Below are positions 7,017 to 14,985 of a stretch of DNA of 64,000 nucleotides, in pieces. The DNA is from Archangium violaceum. Its GTDB lineage: Bacteria > Myxococcota > Myxococcia > Myxococcales > Myxococcaceae. The stretch lies in NCBI RefSeq assembly GCF_016859125.1, contig NZ_CP069338.1, positions 8,497,501-8,561,500 of the forward strand, given 5' to 3'. Position 1 is the first letter of the stretch; each line of letters begins with the position of its first letter. Under the pieces are notes generated by a model. It was not told the origin of the DNA. It saw nothing but the letters and a program-made list of their open reading frames with translations, and ran no database searches. Both the position numbers and the translations under genes were made by a program.

Positions 7017-7995
7017 GGATGTCCTCCCGGGTGTCGTTCGTCGCGGTCTTGGAGTCCACGCCCTGACGGGCCTGGGTGCGCGGGGGCTGGAAGTAGCCGT
7101 AGCGGGCCATCAGCGGCCATGACAGCGCCTGGGTGATGCTCCTCGCGCGGGCGGGGAGCTCCTTCCTCCACCCGTCGTCCTCCGGGCGCAGGAGCGTGGG
7201 CCCGTTGCGGAAGCGATCCGGATTGCCGGTGACGGTGTGGTTCTTCCCCAGGTCGACGGTCCGGCCCTTCACCGGATTGGTCGCATCTCCCGCTCCGACG
7301 AGCTCGAGCAGGGCCTGCACCACGTTGGCCGGATCGGCGATGAAGTCCTCGTACCGGAGGAAGAACGAGCGATCCGGGTAGCGCCGGATGATGGCCTCGG
7401 AGGCCAGGTTGAACCCAACCCAGTAGGCGGTGCTGCGGAACGCGGACATCGGGACGACGTACTGCTTCGTCTTCGTCCAGGAGTGCGCGGCGGCGCGCGG
7501 ATCCCTCACGAGGTAGAGGAAGTAGGGCGTAATCCCTTCCACGTGCGGCAGGAGCGCCGCCTCGGACGGGAGCTTCCCGCTGTCCACCAGGGTATGGCTG
7601 CCCGTCACCTTCGCGATGGCGTGGTACGTCCGGCTCAGCATGGCCGCGTACTCGCGCACATCCTCCGCGCGAGTCCCGTCCCGGAGGATGCTCCAGGTGT
7701 GCCGGGTCCGGACGGCCCGCGTCTGACGCTTCACGATCTCCCGAGCATGGGACGCGGGAGTCTGGCCGGGGGGCGTCTCCTCCTCGAGCACCTTCGACCA
7801 GACGCCGCAGCGGGTCAGTGCCTCACCGCAGCCACAGAAGGTGTTGGAGCCGTTGCCGTAGGCATTCTTCCAAAGGAAGCTGAGCTCGCCGGTGTGAAAG
7901 AAACCCTTCACCTCGTTGAGCACGTTTCCGATGATCGTGCTGCCGTTGCGGCACCACCCGGTGATGTAGAGGACCTTGAGGTTGGATTGAGACAC
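6994..7995 (-). CDS. PAPS-dependent sulfotransferase
   Basis: A protein of about 333 residues with both PAPS-binding motifs of sulfotransferases: the 5' phosphosulfate loop ITGWCRNGSTII near the N-terminus, and the 3' phosphate motif VRDPRAAAHSW in the middle, followed by FLRYEDF. A Cys-rich CGCG segment sits near residue 50. It would move sulfate from PAPS to a hydroxyl group. In azinomycin/vazabitide-type pathways a sulfated intermediate loses sulfate to close an aziridine, which is the role I infer here. It lies directly after the capsid-like gene (23-bp gap). I chose the GTG at 7995; the ribosome-binding site is weak, and a TTG at about 8010 is an alternative. Confidence 0.82.
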   Translation of the reverse strand: MSQSNLKVLYITGWCRNGSTIIGNVLNEVKGFFHTGELSFLWKNAYGNGSNTFCGCGEALTRCGVWSKVLEEETPPGQTPASHAREIVKRQTRAVRTRHTWSILRDGTRAEDVREYAAMLSRTYHAIAKVTGSHTLVDSGKLPSEAALLPHVEGITPYFLYLVRDPRAAAHSWTKTKQYVVPMSAFRSTAYWVGFNLASEAIIRRYPDRSFFLRYEDFIADPANVVQALLELVGAGDATNPVKGRTVDLGKNHTVTGNPDRFRNGPTLLRPEDDGWRKELPARARSITQALSWPLMARYGYFQPPRTQARQGVDSKTATNDTREDIRGTGTGR

Positions 7996-8018
7996 GCGCG
8001 CCCCGCTCGGATTCAACG

Positions 8019-8879
8019 TCAGGTGAGTGCAGCCACGTAGAAGTGCGTGGGCAGGTGGACCACGAGCGCCTCGTAGATCTCCCCGCACACGGCGAGACCC
8101 TCGCGGGGGAAGATGCCCTTGGGCGGCTCGGCGAAACGGATGATGGATCGGCCGCTGTCGAAGATGGTCGCGGCGGCGGTGTAGTCACCGACGATGATGG
8201 TGCCCGGGTTGACCATGCGCGCGCGGGCGATGCGCACGCCCATGTCCGCGAGGTCCTTGAGCAGGCTGCCCTGTCCGACGAAGTAGCGGTAGTAGTCCGC
8301 CGGGTTCATCAGGATGCCGTCGGCCGAGCCGCCCACCTGCTCCACGCGATCACACGCCGCCAGGAGCGAGGCCACCGGAGTCTCCTTCGCCGCCAGGCGG
8401 GTGACGCCCGGGGTCTCCAGCAGACCGCGCACGCGCTCGCCACCGGGGCCACGCGCGAGCGCCTGGTTCTCCGCCGTGCACAGACGCACGAGGAGCCGGT
8501 AGTCGATGAACGTCGCGAGCGCCTCCGGATCATCCAGCAGGGCGGGGTTGATCTGCACCCACGCCGTGGTCGGCTTCAGCTGCGTCTTGTCCGAGTGGAA
8601 CTCGAACGTGGCCTCCTGCCGCAGCTGTGCGTCGATGACGTGCTCGGTGATTTCGGCTTGGGGACGGGTCTCGTACCAGTATTTGACCTGCTGCTGCTCC
8701 GTCTTCACGACCTTGAAGAGGCCGCGGACCGCGATGCGCGGACGGCGCTTGAAGCCCGGGAAGGAGTCCGTGATCGTCGTGGAGAACTCCACGGATGCCT
8801 TCGTGCCCTGGGAGACAACGGCGGCGGCAAAAGCCCGCCCGGGGGACACCTCGGTCCCCGCGGTACCATTCGTGCTCAT
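8019..8879 (-). CDS. HK97-fold capsid protein (family 3 encapsulin-like shell)
   Basis: A 286-residue protein with the layout of an HK97-type major capsid protein: a flexible N-terminal arm; an E-loop-like beta region (residues about 50-105); a long spine helix at about 110-142 running into GLLETPG; GILMNPADYYRYF in the P domain near 188; and a C-terminal axial region with NPGTIIVGDYTAAATIFD and a final beta strand ending near HFYVAALT. No portal, terminase, protease or tail gene is nearby, so this is not a prophage. Encapsulins are shells built from this fold, and 'family 3' members are reported inside natural-product clusters. Here it sits between the carrier-pathway reductase and the sulfotransferase, suggesting it encloses or helps a reactive step. 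A GGGAG ribosome-binding site precedes the ATG. Shell assembly is not shown by sequence. Confidence 0.82.
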   Translation of the reverse strand: MSTNGTAGTEVSPGRAFAAAVVSQGTKASVEFSTTITDSFPGFKRRPRIAVRGLFKVVKTEQQQVKYWYETRPQAEITEHVIDAQLRQEATFEFHSDKTQLKPTTAWVQINPALLDDPEALATFIDYRLLVRLCTAENQALARGPGGERVRGLLETPGVTRLAAKETPVASLLAACDRVEQVGGSADGILMNPADYYRYFVGQGSLLKDLADMGVRIARARMVNPGTIIVGDYTAAATIFDSGRSIIRFAEPPKGIFPREGLAVCGEIYEALVVHLPTHFYVAALT

Positions 8880-8918
8880 GTCTACTCCCTGTTTGGAAAT
8901 TCCAGACTGCGGGATGTT

Positions 8919-9959
8919 TCAGATGGGATGCAGGCCGCGGAACCCGAGTCCCTCGGTCTCGGGGCGCCCGAGCATCAGGTTCAAGGCATGGACAGCCGTT
9001 CCCGCCGCGCCCTTCACCAGGTTGTCGATCGCCACGTTGACGACGATCCGGTTCCTGTCGGGATCCACGTCCACGGCGAGGTCGCAGTAGTTCGTCCCCT
9101 GGAGTGGACCCGGCTCGGGGAAGGGGGAGGCGCTCGTGTTCGGCCGGATGAGCCGCACGAAGGGCTTCTCCCGGTAGGCGGTCGCGATCGCCCGGAGGGG
9201 CTCGTTCTCATCGACGATCGGCCTCGCCGCGAAGCAATGCACCGTCGACAGGATTCCGCGCACGCTCGGCACGGCCGTGGCGCTGAAGTGCACGCTCGGA
9301 CGCGTCCCCGTGAGGCGCTCGACGACATTCTCGAGCTCTCCCGTGTGCCGGTGCCCCACGGGCCGGTAGCAACGGAGGGCGGAGGCGCGCTCGGGGTGAT
9401 GGGACGAGCGATCCGGCGTGGCGCCGCCCCCGGAGGAGCCCGTCTTCGCATCGACGACGATCTCCGGCTTCACCAGACCCGCACGCACCAACGGCAGGAT
9501 TCCCAGGAGCGAGGCGTGCGCCATGCAGCCGGGCACCGCCACGTAGCGGGCCTCGGGGAGCTGGCTGGCCGTCCATTCCGGAAGCGCATAGGTGAACTCC
9601 GGCACGTCCGCGGGCCGCGGGTGCTTCTTGTACCAGCGCTCGTGGTCCGTTGGAGCCAACCGGAAGTCCGCGCTGAGATCGATCACCCGGCCAGCGAGCT
9701 CGCGCACCCGGGCCCAGCGCTCGATGAGCCCACCCTGGGGAAGACAGCTCACGAGGACGTCGCACGGCTCCAGCGCTTCATGCGGGACGAAGCGCAGCGC
9801 GCTCATGCCCCGGAGGCTCGGATGCGGGTAGTCCAGGCGCTTGCCCGCGAATTGACCCGAGGTGGCCTGGACGACCTCCACGGCGGGGTGCCCGAGCAGC
9901 AACCGCAGCACCTCCCCACCCGTGTAGCCCGAGGCTCCCAGCACGGCCACGCGCGTCAT
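8919..9959 (-). CDS. lysY: LysY/ArgC-type acyl-phosphate reductase
   Basis: A 346-residue NADPH-dependent reductase. Motifs: GASGYTGGE at the N-terminus for cofactor binding, VPGCMAHASLL with the catalytic Cys at about residue 147, KTGSSGGG, HRHTGE with the likely catalytic His, and NLVKGAAGTAVHALNLM near the C-terminus. The family converts an N-protected glutamyl or aminoadipyl phosphate into the semialdehyde. In this operon the blocking group would be the LysW-like carrier, and the aldehyde would be the acceptor for the transketolase pair. It overlaps the ligase gene by ATGA. The 39-bp gap to the capsid gene contains that gene's ribosome-binding site. Confidence 0.88.
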   Translation of the reverse strand: MTRVAVLGASGYTGGEVLRLLLGHPAVEVVQATSGQFAGKRLDYPHPSLRGMSALRFVPHEALEPCDVLVSCLPQGGLIERWARVRELAGRVIDLSADFRLAPTDHERWYKKHPRPADVPEFTYALPEWTASQLPEARYVAVPGCMAHASLLGILPLVRAGLVKPEIVVDAKTGSSGGGATPDRSSHHPERASALRCYRPVGHRHTGELENVVERLTGTRPSVHFSATAVPSVRGILSTVHCFAARPIVDENEPLRAIATAYREKPFVRLIRPNTSASPFPEPGPLQGTNYCDLAVDVDPDRNRIVVNVAIDNLVKGAAGTAVHALNLMLGRPETEGLGFRGLHPI

Positions 9960-10798
9960 GGATGCACCCCGGCGATGTACTCCGCGATCAGCTCCGGCAG
10001 CGGAAGGCGGGTGGATTCGATGCTCCGCGCGAACTCGACACAGTGGTTGACCTCGTTCACGAGGATCTCCCCCTCCCGGGTCTCCAGCAGGTCCACGGCC
10101 GCGATGTCCGCCCCGACGGCCGCCGCCGCGCGCTCCGCGAGCTTCGCGTGCGACTCCGGCACTTCGTACCGCTCGGGCACCGCACCGCGCGCGGTGTTCG
10201 TCACCCAGTGCTCCGAGCGCCGGCGGATGCCTCCCACCGTCCTGCCCATCACGTAGACGCGCAGGTCATAGCCCGGCTTGTCGATGTACTGCTGCACGAG
10301 CCCGACGTGGTCCTGCGCGCTTCCCGTCTCGAAGCGCATCTGCATGAGGCCCTCGGCCGCGCTGCGTCCCTCGATGCGCGCGACCATGCGTCCCCATGAG
10401 CCCACCGCCGGCTTCGTCACCACGGGGTAGCCCCGGCGCTCGATCTCCGCGACGCAGGCCTCCTCCTCGAAGCCCGCGAACGACCACGGCATCGCAACAC
10501 CGTGGGCCGCCAACGCCAGGTTCGTGAGGATCTTGTCCCCACACGTGGTGATGGCCCGGGAGCTGTTCACCACGCGTGCTCCCTTGACCTCGAGGATCGC
10601 CGCCAGATACCGAGAGCGGGTGAGCGACATGCTCCGCATCAGGACGACGTTGCCTCCGGACCAGCGCTCCGCGTCCAGCGGGAGGACGAGGTCGGAGTCC
10701 TGATGGAGCTCGACGTCGCACTCCCTCTTCCGGAGCGCGTCGAGGATCATCCGCTCTTCCGTGCGCAACCGTGTGTAGATCAGATCGATCTTCTTCAT
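9956..10798 (-). CDS. lysX: LysX-type ATP-grasp ligase
   Basis: A 280-residue RimK/LysX-family ATP-grasp enzyme. It has the central TKPAVGSWGRMV loop near residue 130, the QQYIDKPGYDLRVYVMG stretch, and the metal-binding ILVNEVNHCVEF near the C-terminus. LysX joins the alpha-amino group of glutamate or aminoadipate to the C-terminal Glu of LysW, which starts synthesis on the carrier. The carrier gene ends 27 bp upstream. Whether glutamate or aminoadipate is used cannot be read confidently from the sequence; glutamate is expected if the product is the seven-carbon unit of the azinomycin/vazabitide type. Confidence 0.88.
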   Translation of the reverse strand: MKKIDLIYTRLRTEERMILDALRKRECDVELHQDSDLVLPLDAERWSGGNVVLMRSMSLTRSRYLAAILEVKGARVVNSSRAITTCGDKILTNLALAAHGVAMPWSFAGFEEEACVAEIERRGYPVVTKPAVGSWGRMVARIEGRSAAEGLMQMRFETGSAQDHVGLVQQYIDKPGYDLRVYVMGRTVGGIRRRSEHWVTNTARGAVPERYEVPESHAKLAERAAAAVGADIAAVDLLETREGEILVNEVNHCVEFARSIESTRLPLPELIAEYIAGVHP

Positions 10799-10825
10799 GG
10801 GAGTACGAGCCGCTCCGTCTGGTGA

Positions 10826-11032
10826 CTATTCGCCCCAGTCTTCCTCGACCTCGGGCGCCTCGGCGAAGCGCAGGGGCTTCAGGCCGACCACCTCGAGCTC
10901 GGCGGAGCAGCCCTCGCACGTGACGACCTCGCCCTCCATGTAGCTGTCGCCGACGATCTCGAAGGCACACGTGGGGCAACCGTTGATTCCCGCCGCGTCC
11001 ACCTGCTTCTCCAGCTGCTTTTGCACCTGCAT
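10826..11032 (-). CDS. lysW: LysW-type amino-group carrier protein
   Basis: A 68-residue acidic protein. CPTC near residue 19 and CEGC near 39 give the four-cysteine zinc ribbon of LysW, and the C-terminus EVEEDWGE carries the conserved tail whose last Glu takes the amino acid. Growing intermediates stay attached here while kinase, reductase and transketolase act. The start at 11032 overlaps the stop of the transketolase C half (TGATG), with GAGGAGG just upstream as ribosome-binding site; a longer reading from 11467 only runs through that gene. The position between transketolase and ligase argues for secondary metabolism rather than lysine supply. Confidence 0.93.
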   Translation of the reverse strand: MQVQKQLEKQVDAAGINGCPTCAFEIVGDSYMEGEVVTCEGCSAELEVVGLKPLRFAEAPEVEEDWGE

Positions 11033-12072
11033 CAGTTCCTCCTCGTTGTGACAGGTTCCGGCGCCACCGCGTGGGGGCGCGACAAAGAGCCGAGGACGCG
11101 CTCGGCCACGCTCGCGCCGTCGAGCCCGTGGCCCAGGAGCAGCGATTCGTGGGAGCCCGCGAGCGGATCGTAGCGATCCTGGATGCCCATCCGGAGCACC
11201 CGCCGGCCGAGCCCGTGCGCGCACACGGTCTCGCACACAGCACCTCCGAGCCCGCCGAGGATGTTGTGCTCCTCCACCGTGACGAGGAGCCGCGTCCGCT
11301 CCGCCGTCTCGAGGATGGCCGCCTCGTCGAGTGGCTTGAGCGTGTGCATGTTCACCACGCGCGCCGAGACGCCCTGGGCCTCGAGCCGCGAGGCGGCCTC
11401 CAGCGCGACGGAGACGCCGATCTCGCCGTGGGCGATCAGCCCCACGTCCGAGCCCTCTCGGATGCAATGCGCCCGGCCGAGCGCGAAGCCCTCCCGTTGG
11501 GCCTCCAGCCGGCTCACCCGGTTGCGGCCGAGCCGCATGTACACCGGGCCGTCGTGCTCGATCATCGCGCGCGTGGCGAGGATCGTCTCCAGCCCGTCCG
11601 CGGGGGAGAACACCGTCATCCCCGGCATGGCCCGGAGGATGGCGAGATCCTCGATGGCGTGGTGGGTGGGCCCGAAGAACGCACCCGATACGCCACCGTA
11701 GTCACAGACGAGCTTCACGTTCGCCTGGGGGTAGGCCATTCCGAGCCGCACCTGTTCGCAGGCCCGCATCGCCCCGAAGGGCGCGAAGGTATGCGCGAAG
11801 ACGACGTGCCCCACGTGCGCCATGCCGCACGCCATGTCGAGCATCGTGGCTTCGCAGATGCCCAGGTTGAAGTAGCGGCTCTTGTGGCGGGCCTCGAAGG
11901 GATCTCCCGCGCCGCCGAGGTCCGCCTCGAGCAGCACGAGGCGGGAATCCTGTTCCGCGAAGCGCGCCAGCGCATGCCGGAAGATCTGCCGGTTGGGGAG
12001 CTTGGGGTTCTCCCGCAGCCAGGCCTCCGGGTCGCTCGCGAGATCCGCGCCCTCCGTCTGGGGCCCGCTCAT
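11032..12072 (-). CDS. Transketolase, C-terminal subunit
   Basis: A 346-residue protein covering the pyrimidine-binding and C-terminal domains of transketolase. It begins near LPNRQIFRHAL, has the cofactor-contacting Glu in RYFNLGICEATML, then FAHTFAPFGAMRACEQVR, GPTHHAIEDLAILRAMPG, and a C-terminal domain with VEEHNILGGLG. It pairs with the N-terminal subunit encoded just upstream, as in other split transketolases. In carrier-protein pathways of azinomycin/vazabitide type such a pair adds a two-carbon ketol unit to the LysW-bound semialdehyde. Start overlaps the upstream stop by ATGA. Confidence 0.88.
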   Translation of the reverse strand: MSGPQTEGADLASDPEAWLRENPKLPNRQIFRHALARFAEQDSRLVLLEADLGGAGDPFEARHKSRYFNLGICEATMLDMACGMAHVGHVVFAHTFAPFGAMRACEQVRLGMAYPQANVKLVCDYGGVSGAFFGPTHHAIEDLAILRAMPGMTVFSPADGLETILATRAMIEHDGPVYMRLGRNRVSRLEAQREGFALGRAHCIREGSDVGLIAHGEIGVSVALEAASRLEAQGVSARVVNMHTLKPLDEAAILETAERTRLLVTVEEHNILGGLGGAVCETVCAHGLGRRVLRMGIQDRYDPLAGSHESLLLGHGLDGASVAERVLGSLSRPHAVAPEPVTTRRN

Positions 12073-12938
12073 GGGACCTCTCCCATGGACACGAGCGCGC
12101 GCCGGAGTTGCTCGGGGGTGAAGACCGCGTAGTGCGGACCCTTTCCCTTGAACATCGGAACGCCCGCGCCCTTCTGGGTCCTCGCGATGATGGCGCGCGG
12201 GGACGTCCCCTTGGCGGGGGCCTCCAGCGCATTACAGAGCGCGCGGAGATCGTGACCGTCCACCTCGATCGCCTCGAACCCAAACATCATCAGCCGGTCC
12301 GCGAGCGCAGCCTGCGACAGGATGGACTCCGTCGGTCCATCGTTCTGACCACGATTCCGGTCGATAATTATTGTCAGGTTGGACAGACGTTGATGCGAGG
12401 CGATCTGAATGGCCTCCCAATTCGAGCCCTCGCCCATCTCGCCGTCACCACAGATGACATAGACACGATTCCCCAGGCCCCTCAGCCGGTAACCGAGCGA
12501 GAGACCTGTCCCCAGGCCCAGCCCATGCCCGAGGCTCCCGGTCGAGAAATCCACGCCGGGAGCCTTTGCATTCACATGGCCAGTGAAGATGCTCCCTTCC
12601 GCGTTGTAGCGCCGGACCAGCTCCTCGGGATCGAAGAAGCCAAACTCAGACAGGGCGGCATACAGCCCCGCCGCGGCGTGCCCCTTCGAGAGGATGAGGT
12701 GATCGCGCTCCTCCCAGCGGGGATTTCCCGGCCGGGTCCTCATGACGCGCCCGAGGAGCGCCACGAGGATCTCGACCAGGGAGAGGGAGCCTCCGAGATG
12801 GCAACCCGTCGGGGTCGCGGCGAGCCGGACGATGAGCCGCCGGATGTGCTTCGCGTGAGCTTCGAGCGCGCCAATCCCGTCATCGGAGGGGCACTCGAGG
12901 CCTGCGTCTGTCGTTGCGGCAATCATCGAGCGAGTCAT
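12069..12938 (-). CDS. Transketolase, N-terminal (thiamin diphosphate) subunit
   Basis: A 289-residue protein with the thiamin diphosphate domain only. LILSKGHAAAGLYAAL and TGSLGHGLGLGTGLSLG are typical, and the cofactor motif runs from GDGEMGEGSNWEA to IIIDRN. It is the first gene of the leftward operon. I placed the start at the ATG at 12938; no strong ribosome-binding site is seen, and an ATG 12 bp further in is possible. The frame stays open for another 2 kb upstream, but that is the antisense of the AMP ligase. A candidate promoter lies 50-80 bp upstream. Confidence 0.86.
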   Translation of the reverse strand: MTRSMIAATTDAGLECPSDDGIGALEAHAKHIRRLIVRLAATPTGCHLGGSLSLVEILVALLGRVMRTRPGNPRWEERDHLILSKGHAAAGLYAALSEFGFFDPEELVRRYNAEGSIFTGHVNAKAPGVDFSTGSLGHGLGLGTGLSLGYRLRGLGNRVYVICGDGEMGEGSNWEAIQIASHQRLSNLTIIIDRNRGQNDGPTESILSQAALADRLMMFGFEAIEVDGHDLRALCNALEAPAKGTSPRAIIARTQKGAGVPMFKGKGPHYAVFTPEQLRRALVSMGEVP

Positions 12939-12986
12939 GATTTGTGGGGGGGTGCAATTCGTGACTTCGATGCTTAGTGGGATCAC

Positions 12987-13016
12987 GCTATAGGAAATCA
13001 GGAGATGGCTCGTCAA
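12987..13016 (-). promoter_or_regulatory. Candidate promoter of the leftward operon
   Basis: Read leftward, TTGACG (complement of 13011-13016) is followed after 18 bp by TATAGC (complement of 12987-12992), a fair match to a housekeeping promoter. It sits in a 195-bp, relatively AT-rich gap between divergent operons. The same gap has an A9 run at 13041-13049. I see no convincing promoter for the rightward operon in this gap. Confidence 0.4.
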
Positions 13017-13133
13017 TGTGTGAAGTTGGGCACCGATGTAAAAAAAAAATCCGACATTGGCCAGCTGCTCAGAAAGTGTTAGGGGTTGCGCCCTCGAATC
13101 ACATAAAAAGCCGCAACACGAGAGGTGAACGAG

Positions 13134-14819
13134 ATGGCGGAGAAGTTCGGCAACGCTGTCGCGCGGGTGAATGGCTCGGCCTATCGCCAGAAGGGTTGGT
13201 GGCGAGACGAGACTGTTGTCGATGACCTTCTTCGCGCGATCAAGAACCACCCGGACAAGACGGCGATCGTCGCGGCCCGGTACTTCGCGCGCGACGTGAC
13301 GCGGATCAGCTACGCGGAGCTGGGGATGTACATGGACCGGTTCGCCGGAGCCCTTCGCGAGCTGGGCATCGGGCGCGAGCAGATCGTCGCCGTACAGCTC
13401 CCGAACTGGTGGCAGTTCACCGCGATCGCCCTGGCCTGCGCGCGCATTGGCGCCGTCCTCGCGCCCATCCCTCCCGACTACCGGCGACGCGAGGTGGAGT
13501 TCATCCTCGGCAGGACCGAGGCCCCGGTCTACATCGGCCCCTCGAGCTGGACCGGGTTCTCGCACCGCGACATGCTCCGGGAGATGGCTCCGGCGCTCCC
13601 CGCGCTGCGTCATCGGATCTTCCTCGGCGCGGGGACGAGCGGCCTGGCGGAGGGAGAGCTGGATTTCGATGCCTGGCTGGTCTCCAACCGGTGGGAGGAT
13701 CGCTACCCGGCTGGCGCGCTGGACGAGCTGACCGCACGTGCGGACGACGTGTTCAACGTGCTCTACACCTCGGGCACCACCGGCGAGCCCAAGGGCGTGG
13801 TCCACTCGTACAACACGAACTACGCCATCACCCGGGCCCTCAACGAGACCCTGGGACTGGGCGCGGATGACGTCATCTCGCTGCCGAGCCTCCTCACCGC
13901 CTCGAGTGGCTTCACCTATCTCTTCCAGATGCCCGTGCTCCTCGGGGCGACGGCTGTCTATCTGGACGTGGCGGATCCCGAGTTCCACCTGAAGCTCATC
14001 GAGGAGCATGGAATCTCGTTCATGTATGGGATTCCCACGTATTTCCTGAACATGCTCGCGGCGCAGAAGCGCCGGCCCCGGAAGATCACGACGCTCAAGT
14101 GTCTGGCCACCGGATCCACGCCCGTGCCGCCCCACCTCATCGCCGAGGTGCGTGATGTCTTTGGCGTCCGGCTGCACACGCTCTGGGGCATGACGGAGAA
14201 CGGTGCCGTCACCATCACCCGGCACGAGGATCCCCCCGACTGGCCGGCGAACAGCGACGGCGCTCCCGTGCCCTGGATGGAGGTGAAGATCGCCCCGGCC
14301 ACCGCGGAGGATGGGAGCCCCTTCCCGGATGGCGCGGGACGGCTCCTGGTCCGCGGCGCGAGCCAGTGCCTCGGGTACTTCAAGCGCGAGGACATCTACA
14401 ACGCGTGTGTGGATTCGGAAGGTTGGTTCGACACGGGCGACCTGGCTCGAGATGACGGACGCGGCGGCATCCGCATCGCCGGCCGGCTCAAGGACATCAT
14501 CTTCCGGCACGGCCTGAAGATTCCCGTCATCGAGGTCGAATCGGCGCTGTATGCGCATCCCAAGGTGAAGGAGGTCGCCATCGTGGCCCACGCGGATGAC
14601 CGCATCGGCGGCGAGCGGGTGTGCGCCGTCGTGGTGCCTCGCGAGGAGGCTCCCTCCCTCAATGAACTGCGGGAGCACCTCCGCAAGGCCGGCATGTCCG
14701 TCTCGTACTGGCCGGACCGTCTGGAGATCATCTCCGAGATGCCGAAGACGCCCTCCGGGAAGATCCGCAAGTTCCTCCTGCGCGAGCGCTTGAAGGAGAC
14801 GTCCGGCAGCACCTCCTGA
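13134..14819 (+). CDS. Acyl-AMP ligase (acyl-CoA/aryl acid synthetase type)
   Basis: A 561-residue adenylate-forming enzyme. The phosphate loop LYTSGTTGEPKGVVHS is near residue 210, LWGMTENG near 350, the hinge motif WFDTGDLARDD near 430, and the C-terminal lysine motif MPKTPSGKIRKF at the end. No carrier domain is fused, so an activated acid must be passed to CoA or to a separate carrier protein. As the first gene of the NRPS operon it is the best candidate to provide the starter acid for the N-terminal condensation domain of the next protein. The ATG at 13134 has AGAGG 8 nt before it; a GTG at 13125 is less likely. Substrate not predicted. Confidence 0.85.
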   Translation: MAEKFGNAVARVNGSAYRQKGWWRDETVVDDLLRAIKNHPDKTAIVAARYFARDVTRISYAELGMYMDRFAGALRELGIGREQIVAVQLPNWWQFTAIALACARIGAVLAPIPPDYRRREVEFILGRTEAPVYIGPSSWTGFSHRDMLREMAPALPALRHRIFLGAGTSGLAEGELDFDAWLVSNRWEDRYPAGALDELTARADDVFNVLYTSGTTGEPKGVVHSYNTNYAITRALNETLGLGADDVISLPSLLTASSGFTYLFQMPVLLGATAVYLDVADPEFHLKLIEEHGISFMYGIPTYFLNMLAAQKRRPRKITTLKCLATGSTPVPPHLIAEVRDVFGVRLHTLWGMTENGAVTITRHEDPPDWPANSDGAPVPWMEVKIAPATAEDGSPFPDGAGRLLVRGASQCLGYFKREDIYNACVDSEGWFDTGDLARDDGRGGIRIAGRLKDIIFRHGLKIPVIEVESALYAHPKVKEVAIVAHADDRIGGERVCAVVVPREEAPSLNELREHLRKAGMSVSYWPDRLEIISEMPKTPSGKIRKFLLRERLKETSGSTS

Positions 14820-14850
14820 GTCTGTCTTTCGCTTCTGATTTCGTGGTCTT

Positions 14851-14872
14851 CCCGCTGCCTCCGGGCAGCGGG
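14851..14872. terminator. Perfect 9-bp hairpin between ligase and NRPS genes
   Basis: CCCGCTGCC and GGCAGCGGG pair perfectly around a 4-nt loop, 31 bp after the ligase stop. No T run follows, so it is at most a weak or factor-assisted terminator, or an attenuator or mRNA-stability element inside the operon. The remaining 166-bp gap to 14986 shows nothing else clear. Confidence 0.35.
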
Positions 14873-14985
14873 CGCAGTCTCGCCGTGCGCGCCTTTCCCC
14901 CCGGGCGCGGATTCCCCCCACTCCCACACCGAGGGCTCTTCGCACCGCGGAGGGCTTCCACCCGGTTCAGGACACGCGAGTCGAT

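Noticed and set aside
8019-8879. Prophage or phage remnant
   Set aside because: No terminase, portal, protease, tail or lysis gene is near, and the gene is locked in a biosynthetic operon with short gaps and matching composition.
4341-11032. Ordinary lysine or arginine biosynthesis operon
   Set aside because: The same operon contains transketolase halves, sulfotransferase, SDR and a capsid-like protein, and it faces an NRPS operon; primary pathways do not have these.
12939-14945. Upstream extension of the transketolase N subunit frame to 14945
   Set aside because: The extra 670 codons are the reverse strand of the AMP ligase. The family homology begins only near 12,900, and the divergent promoter region lies in between.
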